64,000 nt of DNA from Prionace glauca (GCA_037974335.1 CM075760.1:36031609-36095608); one strand, 5' to 3'; shown: positions 1 to 9,488, counted from the stretch's first letter. The notes: generated by a model from the letters alone, not told the origin. A program made the numbers and translations.

Positions 1-30
1 AGTGATTTTGTTTTGGTTACAGCCGTTCAG

Positions 31-408
31 TGTGAGGTCAGAGCATCCGGCATTGTGAGGTCAGAGCATCCGGCATTGTGAGGTCAGAGCATCCGGCATT
101 GTGAGGTCAGAGCATCCGCATTGTGAGGTCAGAGCATCCAGCATTGTGAGGTCAGAGCATCCGGCATTGTGAGGTCAGAGAATCCGGCATTGTGAGGAGA
201 GCATCCAGCATTGTGAGGTCAGAGCATCCGGCATTGTGAGGTCAAAGCATCCGGCATTGTGAGGTCAAAGCATCCGGCATTGTGAGGTCAGAGCATCCAG
301 CATTGTGAGGTCAGAGCATCCGGCATTGTGAGGTCAGAGCATCCGGCATTGTGAGGTCAGAGCATCCGGCACTGTGAGGTCAAAGCATCCGGCATTGTGA
401 GGTCAGAA
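31..408. repeat. 23-bp minisatellite array
   Basis: About 16 head-to-tail units of 23 bp (GTGAGGTCAGAGCATCCGGCA plus TT) run almost without interruption. A few units carry single changes (AGAGCATCCAGC, AAAGCATCC) and one near 196 is shortened. Read on the minus strand, each unit contains CACAATG, one base from the recombination heptamer. It lies about 290 bp beyond the recombination signals of the V segment. No coding potential is seen. Confidence 0.95.
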
Positions 409-465
409 TGCAGACGTGGGCGACGTCACCCTGCAGTCCCTGTGATGTCACCGTGCATTCTGAGT

Positions 466-605
466 GACGTCAGTGGGTCTGCCTGAGGATCAGAAACATC
501 TCTCCCGCTGATCTGACTTTATGGAATTAACAGCTCATCAGAAAAAGAGAGACCCCAGGTTTTATCTGCAGATTGATCTCATGATGAATTTGCCGGTCCA
601 ATCGG
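466..605. repeat. Flank repeat, copy 1 (about 66-bp unit)
   Basis: This stretch shares recognisable sequence with 2140-2345: an ACATCTCTCC start, a GATCTGA motif, GGAATTAACAGCTCATCAGAA and a TGAATTTGCC end. Copy 2 has two tandem 66-bp units where this one has about one. It lies downstream, in V-gene terms, of the V segment, so it may mark a duplicated receptor cassette. Confidence 0.6.
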
Positions 606-695
606 ATGCTGTGCTTTGTATTGTCGGCTGCTAGTGAAAATATTGGGGGAATCTGAACATGGTGAGGATTACGAACTCTACCCTCAGCATACTGA

Positions 696-734
696 GGTTT
701 TTGTTCAGCTCTCTCCGTGTTCTGTATGAATGTG
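696..734 (-). other. 23-RSS-like unit 3 (distal)
   Basis: On the minus strand this reads heptamer CACATTC (734-728), a spacer of exactly 23 bp, then nonamer ACAAAAACC (704-696), which is the textbook consensus. The heptamer keeps only the essential CAC and one further match. It is the outermost of three tandem signals. Confidence 0.6.
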
Positions 735-758
735 TGACTGAAACCCTCACCATGTTTA

Positions 759-797
759 ACTTTCTGTCAAGCCTTCTCCGAATTCTGCGTCACTGGG
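759..797 (-). other. 23-RSS-like unit 2 (middle)
   Basis: On the minus strand: heptamer CCCAGTG (797-791, one mismatch to CACAGTG), a 23-bp spacer, nonamer ACAGAAAGT (767-759). It is offset by exactly 63 bp from units 1 and 3, so the block arose by tandem duplication. The changed second heptamer base would be expected to weaken recombination. Confidence 0.6.
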
Positions 798-821
798 TGT
801 CTGTAGTCCTCAGCATGTTCA

Positions 822-860
822 AGTTTCTGTACAACTCTCTCCACAGCCTGTGTCACTGTG
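822..860 (-). other. 23-RSS unit 1 abutting the V segment
   Basis: On the minus strand: perfect heptamer CACAGTG (860-854), 23-bp spacer (853-831), nonamer ACAGAAACT (830-822; consensus ACAAAAACC). It follows directly on the V coding end, as in TCR alpha/delta, TCR beta and IgH V genes, which carry 23-bp-spacer signals. Such signals are cut by RAG1/RAG2. Confidence 0.85.
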
Positions 861-1171
861 GTGCGCGCCGACTCAGTGCAGAGTAACACACAATGGAATT
901 GCTCATTTCCCGTTTGAACATCTTTAACCGGCTGATTTTCTCAACAGAATCAATAAAAGAAGAAACTCTAACTCCGGCAGCATTTTCTTTATCATCACCT
1001 CCTGTAGTGTGTGAAGGAAGTAGGTATTATGAAGTCTATCCTGGGGAGTGATGGTACCCAGTGTACTGTGTGCTGACAGAATCCTGAATATTCACAGCTG
1101 AGTGTAACTGTGTCACCGGCAGCCGTGTCCCTTGCACAGATTCTTGGACACCAGAGATCACTATGCAGTAT
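861..1171 (-). pseudogene. Antigen-receptor V gene segment, decayed (TCR alpha/delta-like)
   Basis: On the minus strand a polypyrimidine acceptor (TTTTCTTGCAG) at about 1172-1182 opens a 311-bp exon, the usual V-exon length. In three frames it shows SGVQESV (leader end), GDTVTLSCEYSGFCQHTVHW (FR1 Cys23 codon at 1095-1093, CDR1, FR2 Trp41), YHHSPG, then KENAAG..SSFIDSVEKISRLK (FR3) and a VCYSALSRRA end where VYYCALS is expected. Cys104 is Ser (codon 882-880) and there are at least two frame changes, so it cannot encode a V domain. No leader exon was recognised upstream. The heptamer follows immediately. The FR1/FR3 style resembles shark TCR alpha/delta V genes, but the locus cannot be named without a search. 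Confidence 0.82.
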
Positions 1172-1466
1172 CTGCAAGAAAATTATATTCAAAATTGACA
1201 TTTTGACCTTCATTCGGGACAAATTTGAATCACAGAAATAGAACAGTTTCTCGACATTCCATGATGCTTCAAATTTTATGCATTTTGATTTCTGTTCTAT
1301 TTGTCCTATTGTTCTTGGTGAAATACAAATCCCAAAGTGTGAATGTTCCATTCTCCTTAACCCCGAGACATATTTGTTTCAATAATGTTTGACCATGTGT
1401 GGAATAGTTATGCGTTATTCTGAACCGGAGCTCATGCTCACAGTTTTGAAAGATTTTCAGCAATGA

Positions 1467-1690
1467 TTCATAGAATCCTTGTAATGCAGAAGAGGCCATT
1501 CAGCCCATCGAGTCTGTGTTGACTCTCTTATAGAGTATCTTACTCAGGCCCTCTCTTTCACCCTATCCCCACAATCCCACACATTTCCCATGGCTAACTC
1601 ATTAAACCTATATATCTTGGGATACTAAGGGGAAACTTTGCAAGGTCAATCCACCTAACCTACACATCCTTCGAATCCATCTGACACTGG
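1467..1690 (-). repeat. tRNA-derived SINE fragment
   Basis: Minus-strand elasmobranch SINE, 5'-truncated. The tail side reads ATTCATAGAATCC then a GCAGAAGAGGCCATTCAG block (complement of the 'ggcctcttctgcat' end), followed by the variable middle. The tRNA-like head is missing. It lies just upstream of the V relic. Confidence 0.7.
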
Positions 1691-2139
1691 ACATTTTTGA
1701 TCACAGTTCAGACTTTGTCTACGAAGTTTGTACACGTAAAGATAACCACTCATGCATTGTTTCTAATTTATTCAATTAATGCAGCAGGTCCCCTTCAATT
1801 AATTACATTCTGATTATCTTTGGTCAGGTTCATTCCATTTCCACATCTTTGTTTTGTGCATTGGTTTTTCCTTGAGCACAACTTGCCTCAAGGTCTCTCG
1901 GGTCAGTTTGTTTGAATATGTGCCACATTGGTAATTTTATAAATATTTCTCAATGGGAAAGGGTACTTCCGGTTTGAGGACAATTGCAATTCCTTCAGCT
2001 TCATCTTCTCCAGCCAGAGTTTTCTCTGGCTTGTCCATCATCACCTGAAACTGTAGTACCTGGAGAACAGACCATGCAGTTCAGTCTATCTGGTTATGAT
2101 GATGTGTACACCCCACAGAGGTCTCCAGGTGCCTCTGTG

Positions 2140-2345
2140 TTATCAGTGGGTCTGGCACATCTCCCCTTGAGCTGATCTGAATATTCAGACCTAACTTGAT
2201 GGGAGTTAACAGCTGATCAGAAACATCTCTCCTGGAGCTAATCTGAACATCCAGATCTGAGTTTGTGGGAATTAACTGCTCAGCAGAAAGAGTGAAGTCC
2301 ACGTTTTAGTCTGCAGGCTGATTTGATGCTGAATTTGCCACCCGC
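2140..2345. repeat. Flank repeat, copy 2 (two tandem 66-bp units)
   Basis: Two 66-bp units in tandem, each starting ACATCTC and ending near GATCAGAA or GCTCAGCAGAA, then a tail matching 560-605. It is homologous to 466-605 beside the V relic. No V exon or recombination signal was found next to this copy; a SINE follows at 2395. Confidence 0.6.
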
Positions 2346-2394
2346 ATTCTATTCTCTAGCCATGAATGAGAAACTTCTGATTTATAATTCTTTC

Positions 2395-2717
2395 CACCAG
2401 ATCTCATACAGTCAGACTGCGGAAGGAAGCCATTTGGCCCAACAAGTTTGCACCGACCACAATCCCACCCGAGCTCTTCTCCTCGTAACCCCATGCATTT
2501 ACCCTAGTTCGCTCCCCTGACACTAAGGGGCAATTTAGCACGGCCAATCCACCTAACCTGCAAGTCTTTGGATTGTGGGAGGAAACTGAAGCACCTGGAG
2601 GAAACCCACAGAGACACAGGGAGAATGTGCAAACACTATGTAGGCAGTGACCCAAGCCAGGAATCGAACCCAGGTCCCCAGCACTGTAGGCAGCAGTGCT
2701 AACCACTTTGCCACCTT
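2395..2717 (-). repeat. tRNA-derived SINE, nearly full length
   Basis: Minus-strand copy. The head at 2717 reads, in sense, GGTGGCAAAGTGGTTAGCA then CTGGGTTCGATTCC-type B-box sequence. The body has the CTCCTCCCACAATCCAAAGAC block. It is a tRNA-derived SINE of the kind common in sharks (HE1-like). Confidence 0.8.
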
Positions 2718-2964
2718 GCAACCGAGGTTTCCTGTGTTACCTTGTCTTTAAGAAGAGCAGCAGCATATTGAATGTTTCCATCATAGATTTGCATTTCTTC
2801 AAAAATCTGTTCTTGGTGCATAAGTAATCCAAAGCAGCGAAATTGGCTAAATTCCAGTCACACAGTGCCTTCAGTAACTTTTCTTCAGGAACGAGATTGA
2901 TGAAAGTTTAGAGACCTGCAATGTTACATCTGTTTGTCTCTCCACAGAGTGTGGCCTGGATGGT

Positions 2965-3335
2965 GGAATCATAAGTAAATTTCCAAGTTTGCTGACGACT
3001 GGGTGTAATTGTGAGATGGGAGGTTGATGCAAAGAGGCTACAAAATGATGGAGACAAATTAAGTAACGGAGAAAACACATGACAAGTGCAGCACAACACG
3101 GCTTAATGTGAAGGAAAACATAAATCGAGTACATTATCTAAATGCTGATATATTGGGAAGAGTGAATGTACAGAGGGTTCTGTGTGTCATTGTACACCAG
3201 TTAATGAAAGTGGAGAGGCAGGCGCACTAAGCAATTAGGAAGGCAAATAATACATTCGTCTTCTGTGAAAGGGAATTTGAGTTCAAAAGTAGAGATGTCT
3301 TACTGCCTTGGGTCAGGTAATGATAATTTCTTCCC
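2965..3335 (+). mobile_element. Old CR1 LINE fragment (RT C-terminal part)
   Basis: Decayed coding trace. AAGTTTGCTGACGACT corresponds to the catalytic KFADD box, followed by frames resembling LGRVNVQRVLCVIVHQ and EFKSRDVLLP, matching the CR1 region after the FADD motif. Many stops and frame shifts; 5' and 3' ends missing. Confidence 0.65.
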
Positions 3336-4159
3336 ATGCCCTGAAATATTTTTTTCCCATTTTCAATGAGGCCTCAGACTACTTGGTTAATGAAAATTGC
3401 AATCACCTTCCTTCAAACCATTAGTGTGCTGATAGTTTCTTATTACCCATAGCAGTATAAAGTATCCAATGGCGTCTTATACATCTGTTAATGTATGCTC
3501 ATTTAGAATTGTGATTTTTAAAAAAAATATTTTCTATTCCTTAACAATACCCATGTTTCTTAATTTAGTTTCCTGATTTACATCATCAAACTCGCTCTTT
3601 ATGCCTGCATAATTGGCAACAATGAAAGTTTAGACCGCAGTTTCAGACTTAATCACATCTCTTTCAAACTTAGACATAGTCTCTGAGAATTACAGAATTT
3701 CTCACTCGACCTCCTCTTATGCCGCAATCAGACTACGACTCTTCCCATTTTTTTTTAACAATAACATTACTCATGACCCATGTTTTATTACATAATATTT
3801 AATCCAGAACAGTCTGTGCCCTGCTTTCCTGCCTCCCTGACAAATTGTTGTAGAAATTCTGTAATGTACGCATTTAACTTGTCGAAGTGCTTTCATTTGT
3901 TCAGCTTATAATAAGTAACTCGACATGGGGATTCTGGACACAATAGCCAGATGCTTTAGAAATGAGCATGATTCAAGAAATATCGAAGTAAAATGTTCTA
4001 CTTGTGAGTAACATGATGGAATTAAAACATATTTTATTATTTATCACAATAAAACTTGCAGACTAACCCTCAGTAGAAATTTATAAATCACTCTTTGATA
4101 CATTTTCTGATTTAAATTTCAACGTCATATGTTTGGAAGATGCTAAGGTGCCTCAGTGA
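3336..4159. other. AT-rich stretch without recognised features
   Basis: No ORF of interest, RNA gene or known repeat was recognised. The sequence is AT-rich, with homopolymer runs near 3519 and 3748. Confidence 0.5.
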
Positions 4160-4747
4160 GTTCCTGCAGTGCATTTTCTAGATGGTAATACTGCTGCCCC
4201 TGTGCATAGGTGGTGGAGGAAGAGAATGTTTGAGAGTGGGGAGCCGATCAAGCGAGTTACTTTGTCCTGGATGTTGGTGAGCTTCTCGAGTTAAAGAATT
4301 AGTGCAGTCAATATGTAGTCTGTTTTGGGTTAGAGAATTAATACCTAAAGGGTCAGACCGTGATACATCAATTGCACTACATTGAGCATAGTTGCCACCC
4401 TCACTGGGGTGTCTGATGATGCCATGGTTCATACTGTTGTTGTTGGAGTTGCACTCACCCAAGCAAGTGGAGAGCATTCCATCACCTTCCTGACTTGTAA
4501 ATGATGGGCAGGCTCTCAGAGACAAGAGGTGACTTATTGGCTGCAGGATTCCCAGCCTCCAACATGCTCTTACAGCCACCGTGTTTATTTAGCTGATTCA
4601 GTTCAGTTTCTATCAATCTCCAGCCTGTTGATAGTTAGGGAATTCAGTAATGGCAACGTCATTGAACGTCAAAGGGCGATGGTTCAATTCTCTTGTGATG
4701 GAAATGCTCATTGTCTGGTACTTGTACAGCACAAATATTACTGGCAG
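4160..4747 (-). mobile_element. LINE fragment of a second family (RT C-terminus)
   Basis: The minus-strand trace contains RACWRLGILQPISHLLSL and a MLSTCLGECNSNN segment, matching the C-terminal RT region of a non-LTR family common in fishes and sharks (RAGQRLGILRR..., YSPLAWMSAAPT...). It is decayed, and its 5' side is cut off by the young CR1 that starts about 4748. Confidence 0.65.
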
Positions 4748-4775
4748 GACTGCAGAGCTTAGATCTGTTCAATTG

Positions 4776-5660
4776 ATGGTGAGATCATTCAGCTCTGACT
4801 ATTGCTCAGACCCCAGGGTCCTTCCCAGTGACCATGTCTGCAGTAAGTGCAGGTTGCTGGAGGAGCTCCAGCTCAAGGTGGATGAGCTGGCCTCTGAGCT
4901 ACAGACACTGAGGCTCATCAGGGGGAGAGAGGGTGCCCCTAGACTGGCTAAATCTAAGGGTCAGGGACAAAAAGGGGCTGCTGGGAGGAGGAAGGGGGGT
5001 GAGGAGAGGAGGCCTCAGCCTCTTAACCTGCATAACAGGTTTGAGGTTCTTGCTTCCAGTCTGGAAGAGGACGAGGCAAGAGAGGTTGGTGAGCAAACTG
5101 CACACGGTACAGTGATGCAGCAGGACATAGGCAAAGAGAAGGGGAAAAGGAACGTAGTAGTGATTGGGGATAGTGGGGTGAAGGGTATTGACACTGTCCT
5201 TTGTCACAATGACAAAGTGCACAGAAGGGTGTGTTGTCTGCCTGGTGCTCGGGTACAGGATGTCGCAGCTGGGCTGCAGAGGAATCTGGAGTGGGAGGGT
5301 GAGAACCCAGTCGTTGTAGTACATGTGGGTGCCGGTGACGTAGGCAAAATGCGGACTGAGGATCTGGGAAGGGAGTATGAGAAGCTGGGAATGGAATTAA
5401 AAAGTAGAACCGACAAGGTGGTTATCTCTGGGCTACTGCCTGAACCGAGGGCAGACGGGTGTAGGGTTGATAGGATAAAGGAAGTAAATGGGTGGCTCAG
5501 GGATTGGTGTGGGAGGAATGGGTTCGAATTTATGGGGCATTGGCACCAGTATTGGGGTAGGTGGGACCTGTTCGGGCAGGATGGGGTTGGTCTGAATCAT
5601 GCTGGGACCAGAGTGCTGGCGAATCGAGTAAAGAGGACTGTAGACAAGGCTTTAAACTAA
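4776..5660 (+). CDS. CR1 ORF1: zinc-ribbon/coiled-coil/esterase protein
   Basis: 294 residues from the ATG at 4776. An in-frame upstream ATG at 4650 lies in the neighbouring older LINE and is rejected. Cys10, Cys22 and Cys25 (CSKC) suggest a small metal-binding element, followed by a leucine-rich heptad segment (about 26-46) likely to form a coiled coil. After a basic, low-complexity linker comes an SGNH/GDSL-type esterase domain: VVVIGDSG with the nucleophile Ser in GDS at 131-133, HVGAGDVGK, and DGVGLNH at about 269-275 with the Asp/His pair. Esterase-type ORF1 proteins are known from CR1 and L2 elements, where they bind RNA and help retrotransposition. The true N-terminus is uncertain. Confidence 0.85.
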   Translation: MVRSFSSDYCSDPRVLPSDHVCSKCRLLEELQLKVDELASELQTLRLIRGREGAPRLAKSKGQGQKGAAGRRKGGEERRPQPLNLHNRFEVLASSLEEDEAREVGEQTAHGTVMQQDIGKEKGKRNVVVIGDSGVKGIDTVLCHNDKVHRRVCCLPGARVQDVAAGLQRNLEWEGENPVVVVHVGAGDVGKMRTEDLGREYEKLGMELKSRTDKVVISGLLPEPRADGCRVDRIKEVNGWLRDWCGRNGFEFMGHWHQYWGRWDLFGQDGVGLNHAGTRVLANRVKRTVDKALN

Positions 5661-5695
5661 TTAGGGGGGGGGGGGGTGCGAGGGTAGGTGACGCT

Positions 5696-8602
5696 ATGAG
5701 GTCTAAAGTTAAGGATAGGGTACAGGTAAGGGAAGAGGCAAAGGATGTCCCAATTGGTGGCGTTACAGCAAGTAGGGTCCAGGTGAAGGCTGGGATGAAA
5801 GCGCTTTATCTGAATGCACGAAGCATTCGGAATAGAGTGGATGAGCTGATGGCGCAGATCGACACAAATGGATACGATCTGGTGGCCATTACAGAGACGT
5901 GGCTGCAAGGTGACAGGGACTGGGAGATGAATGTACAGGGTTATCAAGTGTTTAGGAAGGATAGGCAGGAGGAAAGAGGGGGTGGCGTAGCTCTGCTGAT
6001 TAAGGATAGTATCAAGGTGGTAGCAAGGGATGATATCGGAGCCAAGGAGCAGAAAGTGGAATCATTGTGGGTGGAGATTAGGAACAGAAAAGGGAGGAAG
6101 ACGCTAGTGGGTGTCGTCTATAGGCCCCCGAATAATGATCTGGAGGTGGGGCGGGCTGTTAACGCGCAAATAAGTGCAGCGTGCAGGAATGGGACGGCAG
6201 TAGTTATGGGAGATTTCAATCTGCATATTGATTGGTCGACCCATGTTGGACGAGGTGGGCTCGAGGAGGAGTTCTTGGAATGCTGCCGGGATAATTTCCT
6301 TGAACAGTGTGTGTTGGAGCCGACGAGGGAGCGAGCTATCTTGGATCTGGTGCTATGTAATGAGGCGGGTAGAATTAGGGACCTTGCGGTGAAGGATCCT
6401 CTTGGAGAGAGTGATCATTGTATGGTGGAGTTTCTGGTGCAGATGGAGGAGGAGAAAGTGGGTTCCCAGACACGCGTCCTTTGTTTGAATAGAGGGGAGT
6501 ATGGTAGGATGAGAGAAGAATTGGCGAATGTGGACTGGGGGAACGCGTTGGAAGGTAGGTCTGCTGAGGAGCAGTGGAGGATCTTTAAGGAGATCTTTCT
6601 TGGTGCTCAGCAGAAATTTATTCCGATGGTTAAAAAGGACAGTAGGAGGAGAGGTAATAAGCCGTGGATAACGAAGGAGGTGAAGGAAAGTGTTAAATTA
6701 AAAGCGGAGGAGTTTAGAGTAGCTAAGAGCAGTGGGCGAGAAGAGGATTGGGAAAGGTTTAAATGTCAACAAAGATTGACAAAGAAATTGATAAAGGAGG
6801 GTAGGAGAAGCTATGAGGCTGGGCTAGCACTTAATATAAAAAAGGATAGCAAGAGTTTTTATAAATATATAAAAAGGAAGAGGCTGGCTAGGGTAAATGT
6901 TGGTCCTTTAGAGGATGAGAAAGGGGAGCTAGTGGTAGGGGATAGGGATATGGCTAAGGTCTTGAATAACTTCTTTGTTTCTGTCTTCACGGAGGAGGAC
7001 GTGAATAATTTGCCGGGTGTTAGCGATGGAAAGGTGGTAGGAATGGAGGGTCTTAATGACATTACTGTTACTAGAGAGGTGGTGCTCGACAGACTGGAGG
7101 GGCTGATTGTGGACAAGTCCCCAGGACCGGATGGAATGCATCCGAGGGTTCTGAAAGAAATGGCGGAGGTGATAGTGGATGCCTTGGTGGTTATTTTCCA
7201 GACGTCGCTGGATTCCGGGGAAGTGCTGGAAGATTGGAAAACGGCTAATGTTACGCCGTTGTTTAAGAAGGGTGCCAGGCAAAAGGCGGGGAATTATAGG
7301 CCGGTTAGTTTAACGTCTGTGGTAGGTAAAATGTTAGAAACCGTCATTAAGGAGGAAATAGCGAGGCATCTTGAGGGGAATTGCTTGATAGGACGGACGC
7401 AACACGGTTTCATTAAAGGGAAGTCGTGTCTGACAAATTTACTGGAGTTCTATGAGGATGTGTCTAGGGCAGTGGATGGAGGAGAGCCGGTGGATGTGGT
7501 CTTTCTGGATTTTCAGAAGGCGTTTGACAAGGTACCTCACAAGAGGTTATTGCAGAAGGTCAGGGGACATGGAGTTGGGGGTAGGGTGTTAGCGTGGATA
7601 GAGGATTGGTTGTCAAATAGGAGGCAGAGAGTGGGGGTCAATGGATGCTATTCGGATTGGCGGTTGGTGACTAGTGGGGTGCCCCAGGGGTCGGTGCTGG
7701 GGCCTCAGCTATTTACCATTTATATAGATGATCTGGAGGAGGGAACCGAGTGCAGGGTGTCGAAATTTGCTGATGACACCAAGATTGGGGGAAAGGCAAA
7801 TTGTGCGGAGGGTGTGGAGAGTCTGCAGAAGGATCTAGATAGGCTGGGCGAATGGGCCAGGAAATGGCAAATGGAATTTAATGTTGGCAAGTGTGAGGTG
7901 GTCCACTTTGGTAGGAGGAATGGTAGGAAGGACTATTACTTACGGGGCGAAAAACTGCAGCAGGCGACGGTGCAGAGGGACCTCGGGGTCCTTGTGCATG
8001 AGTCGCAAAAACCCAGCTTGCTGGTGCAGCCGGTGGTCAGGAAGGCGAATGGGATGCTGGCCTTCATAGCGAAGGGGATTGAATATAAAAGTAGGGAGGT
8101 CTTGCTGCAGTATAGGGCATTGGTGAGGCCGCAGCTGGAGTACTGTGTGCAGTTTTGGGCGCCGCACCTGCGCAAGGATGTTTTGGCCCTGGAGGGAGTG
8201 CAGAGGAGGTTTACTCGGCTGATACCGGAGTTGAGGGGATTGAGCTATGAGGAGAGGCTGAATAAACTAGGCTTGTACTCGTTAGAGTTTAGAAGAATGA
8301 GGGGAGATCTCATTGAGACGTATAAGATGATGAATGGGATGGATAGGATAGAGGTGGAGAGACTGTTCCCGCTCAAAAAAGACAGTAGGACTAGGGGGCA
8401 CAGCCTCAAGATAAAGGGGGGGCGGTTTAGAACAGAGTTGAGGAGGAACTTCTTCACTCAAAGGGTGGTGAATCTCTGGAATTCTCTGCCCGTTGAAGTG
8501 GTGGAGGCTGCCTCGCTAAATATTTTTAAGAAACGGGTTGATGGGTTTTTGATAAGAGAAGGGATTAAGGGTTATGGGGAGAGGGCGGGAAGGTGGAGCT
8601 GA
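5696..8602 (+). CDS. CR1 ORF2: AP endonuclease plus reverse transcriptase
   Basis: 968 residues from the ATG at 5696. The frame stays open upstream to an ATG at 5561 that overlaps the end of ORF1, so the true start is open. N-terminal APE-type endonuclease: YLNARSIRN, TETW at about 66, GVVYRPPNN, MGDFNLH and the catalytic SDH at 239-241. Reverse transcriptase: SPGPDGMHPRVLKE, NYRPVSLTSVVGKMLE, QHGFIKGKSCLTN, FLDFQKAFDKVPH, SGVPQGSVLGP and the catalytic FADD at 691-694. The C-terminal domain ends GYGERAGRWS. No internal stop. One codon (Leu in LLQLYRAL) is missing relative to copies 2 and 3. The element would prime reverse transcription at a nicked target. Confidence 0.93.
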   Translation: MRSKVKDRVQVREEAKDVPIGGVTASRVQVKAGMKALYLNARSIRNRVDELMAQIDTNGYDLVAITETWLQGDRDWEMNVQGYQVFRKDRQEERGGGVALLIKDSIKVVARDDIGAKEQKVESLWVEIRNRKGRKTLVGVVYRPPNNDLEVGRAVNAQISAACRNGTAVVMGDFNLHIDWSTHVGRGGLEEEFLECCRDNFLEQCVLEPTRERAILDLVLCNEAGRIRDLAVKDPLGESDHCMVEFLVQMEEEKVGSQTRVLCLNRGEYGRMREELANVDWGNALEGRSAEEQWRIFKEIFLGAQQKFIPMVKKDSRRRGNKPWITKEVKESVKLKAEEFRVAKSSGREEDWERFKCQQRLTKKLIKEGRRSYEAGLALNIKKDSKSFYKYIKRKRLARVNVGPLEDEKGELVVGDRDMAKVLNNFFVSVFTEEDVNNLPGVSDGKVVGMEGLNDITVTREVVLDRLEGLIVDKSPGPDGMHPRVLKEMAEVIVDALVVIFQTSLDSGEVLEDWKTANVTPLFKKGARQKAGNYRPVSLTSVVGKMLETVIKEEIARHLEGNCLIGRTQHGFIKGKSCLTNLLEFYEDVSRAVDGGEPVDVVFLDFQKAFDKVPHKRLLQKVRGHGVGGRVLAWIEDWLSNRRQRVGVNGCYSDWRLVTSGVPQGSVLGPQLFTIYIDDLEEGTECRVSKFADDTKIGGKANCAEGVESLQKDLDRLGEWARKWQMEFNVGKCEVVHFGRRNGRKDYYLRGEKLQQATVQRDLGVLVHESQKPSLLVQPVVRKANGMLAFIAKGIEYKSREVLLQYRALVRPQLEYCVQFWAPHLRKDVLALEGVQRRFTRLIPELRGLSYEERLNKLGLYSLEFRRMRGDLIETYKMMNGMDRIEVERLFPLKKDSRTRGHSLKIKGGRFRTELRRNFFTQRVVNLWNSLPVEVVEAASLNIFKKRVDGFLIREGIKGYGERAGRWS

Positions 8603-8756
8603 GTCACGACAGATCAGCCATGATCTTATTGAATGGCGGGGCAGGCTCGAAGGGCCAGATGGCCTACTCCTGCTCCTATTTCTTATGTTCTTATGTTCTT
8701 ATGTTTGGTACGGAGATTCTCATGATTTCATTCATGAGAATCTTTCTAGCAATCAG

Positions 8757-9060
8757 ATACAATGGAATACCTTGCTTGGCCATTTCAGAGGATACTTAAG
8801 AGCCCACATTGCTGGGGGTGTCTGGAATCACATGTAGGCCAGACCAGGTAAGAACGGTAGATTTCCTTCCCTAAAGGACATCAGTAAACCAGGTGGGTTT
8901 TTCCGATAACTGACAATGGTTTCACAGTCACCATTAGAGTTTTAGTTCCAGATTCTTACTCTCTGATCTACTGTGGTGAGATTTAACCCATGAACTCTGT
9001 GCATTAACCTGGGTCTCTGGATTACAATTCCGGTGGCAATACATTTGCCACTGGAATTCC
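8757..9060 (-). repeat. Second tRNA-derived SINE family
   Basis: Minus-strand copy. The plus strand carries CACATGTAGGCCAGACC and GATTTCCTTCCCTAAAGGAC, a block shared by a widespread fish/shark SINE, and ends at the tRNA-like head (GATTTAACCCATG, the complement of a decayed B box). It lies just downstream of the young CR1. Confidence 0.65.
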
Positions 9061-9488
9061 AGTAGCACTGCATTCATTAAAAACAGCCCTTTATTGCCTA
9101 GATCATATCTTTTAATGTAGTGTGCCAGTTCATCACAGCTAACATAGATCTGTAGCTTCACAATTTCCTTCTGTGAGAAACAGCCAGAGAAATTAAACAG
9201 AAGAACATTTAAATGACCACAGTCCATCCCCTTGGCAACCTAGCATGATTTTGGGAGTTCCAAACAGTTTTGAACAAATATCTTTTTCATTCCAATCACA
9301 TTTTATTCTATGATGCAAATAAAACATGAAAGTAGATACTTACAACAATTCTAAAAAAACCAACAGGACGTAAAATTGTGAGACTGGTCAGTCCAGCAGA
9401 AAGAACCTTCCGACTCCTCCAACAATCAGAATGAACCTGGTTCAGAGGAGGATGTGATTAACAGCAGCAGGAGCAGCAAAATCCATCA

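Larger units (their letters stand above)
4748..8705 (+). mobile_element. CR1-clade LINE, near full length (young copy 1)
   Basis: Two-ORF non-LTR retrotransposon ending in a CR1-like 3' UTR (GGGCCAGATGGCCTACTCC) and a (TTCTTATG)n microsatellite tail at about 8679-8705. ORF1 (4776-5660) and ORF2 (from 5696) are both open. The 5' edge abuts an older LINE and may be slightly truncated, so completeness is not proven. Against copy 2 the ORF2 products differ at about ten residues plus one one-residue gap, by eye. Confidence 0.93.

Noticed and set aside
31-408. CRISPR-like look of the evenly spaced repeats
   Set aside because: There are no distinct spacers; units are head-to-tail and the context is vertebrate.
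659-886. Small plus-strand ORF of three 21-residue hydrophobic repeats followed by AATAAA at 952
   Set aside because: The repeats are the complement of the three 63-bp recombination-signal units of the minus-strand V segment. 63 is divisible by three by chance, so the frame stays open.
4650-4775. Extended N-terminus of CR1 ORF1 from an ATG at 4650
   Set aside because: This part is an older minus-strand LINE; the CR1 begins only at about 4748.
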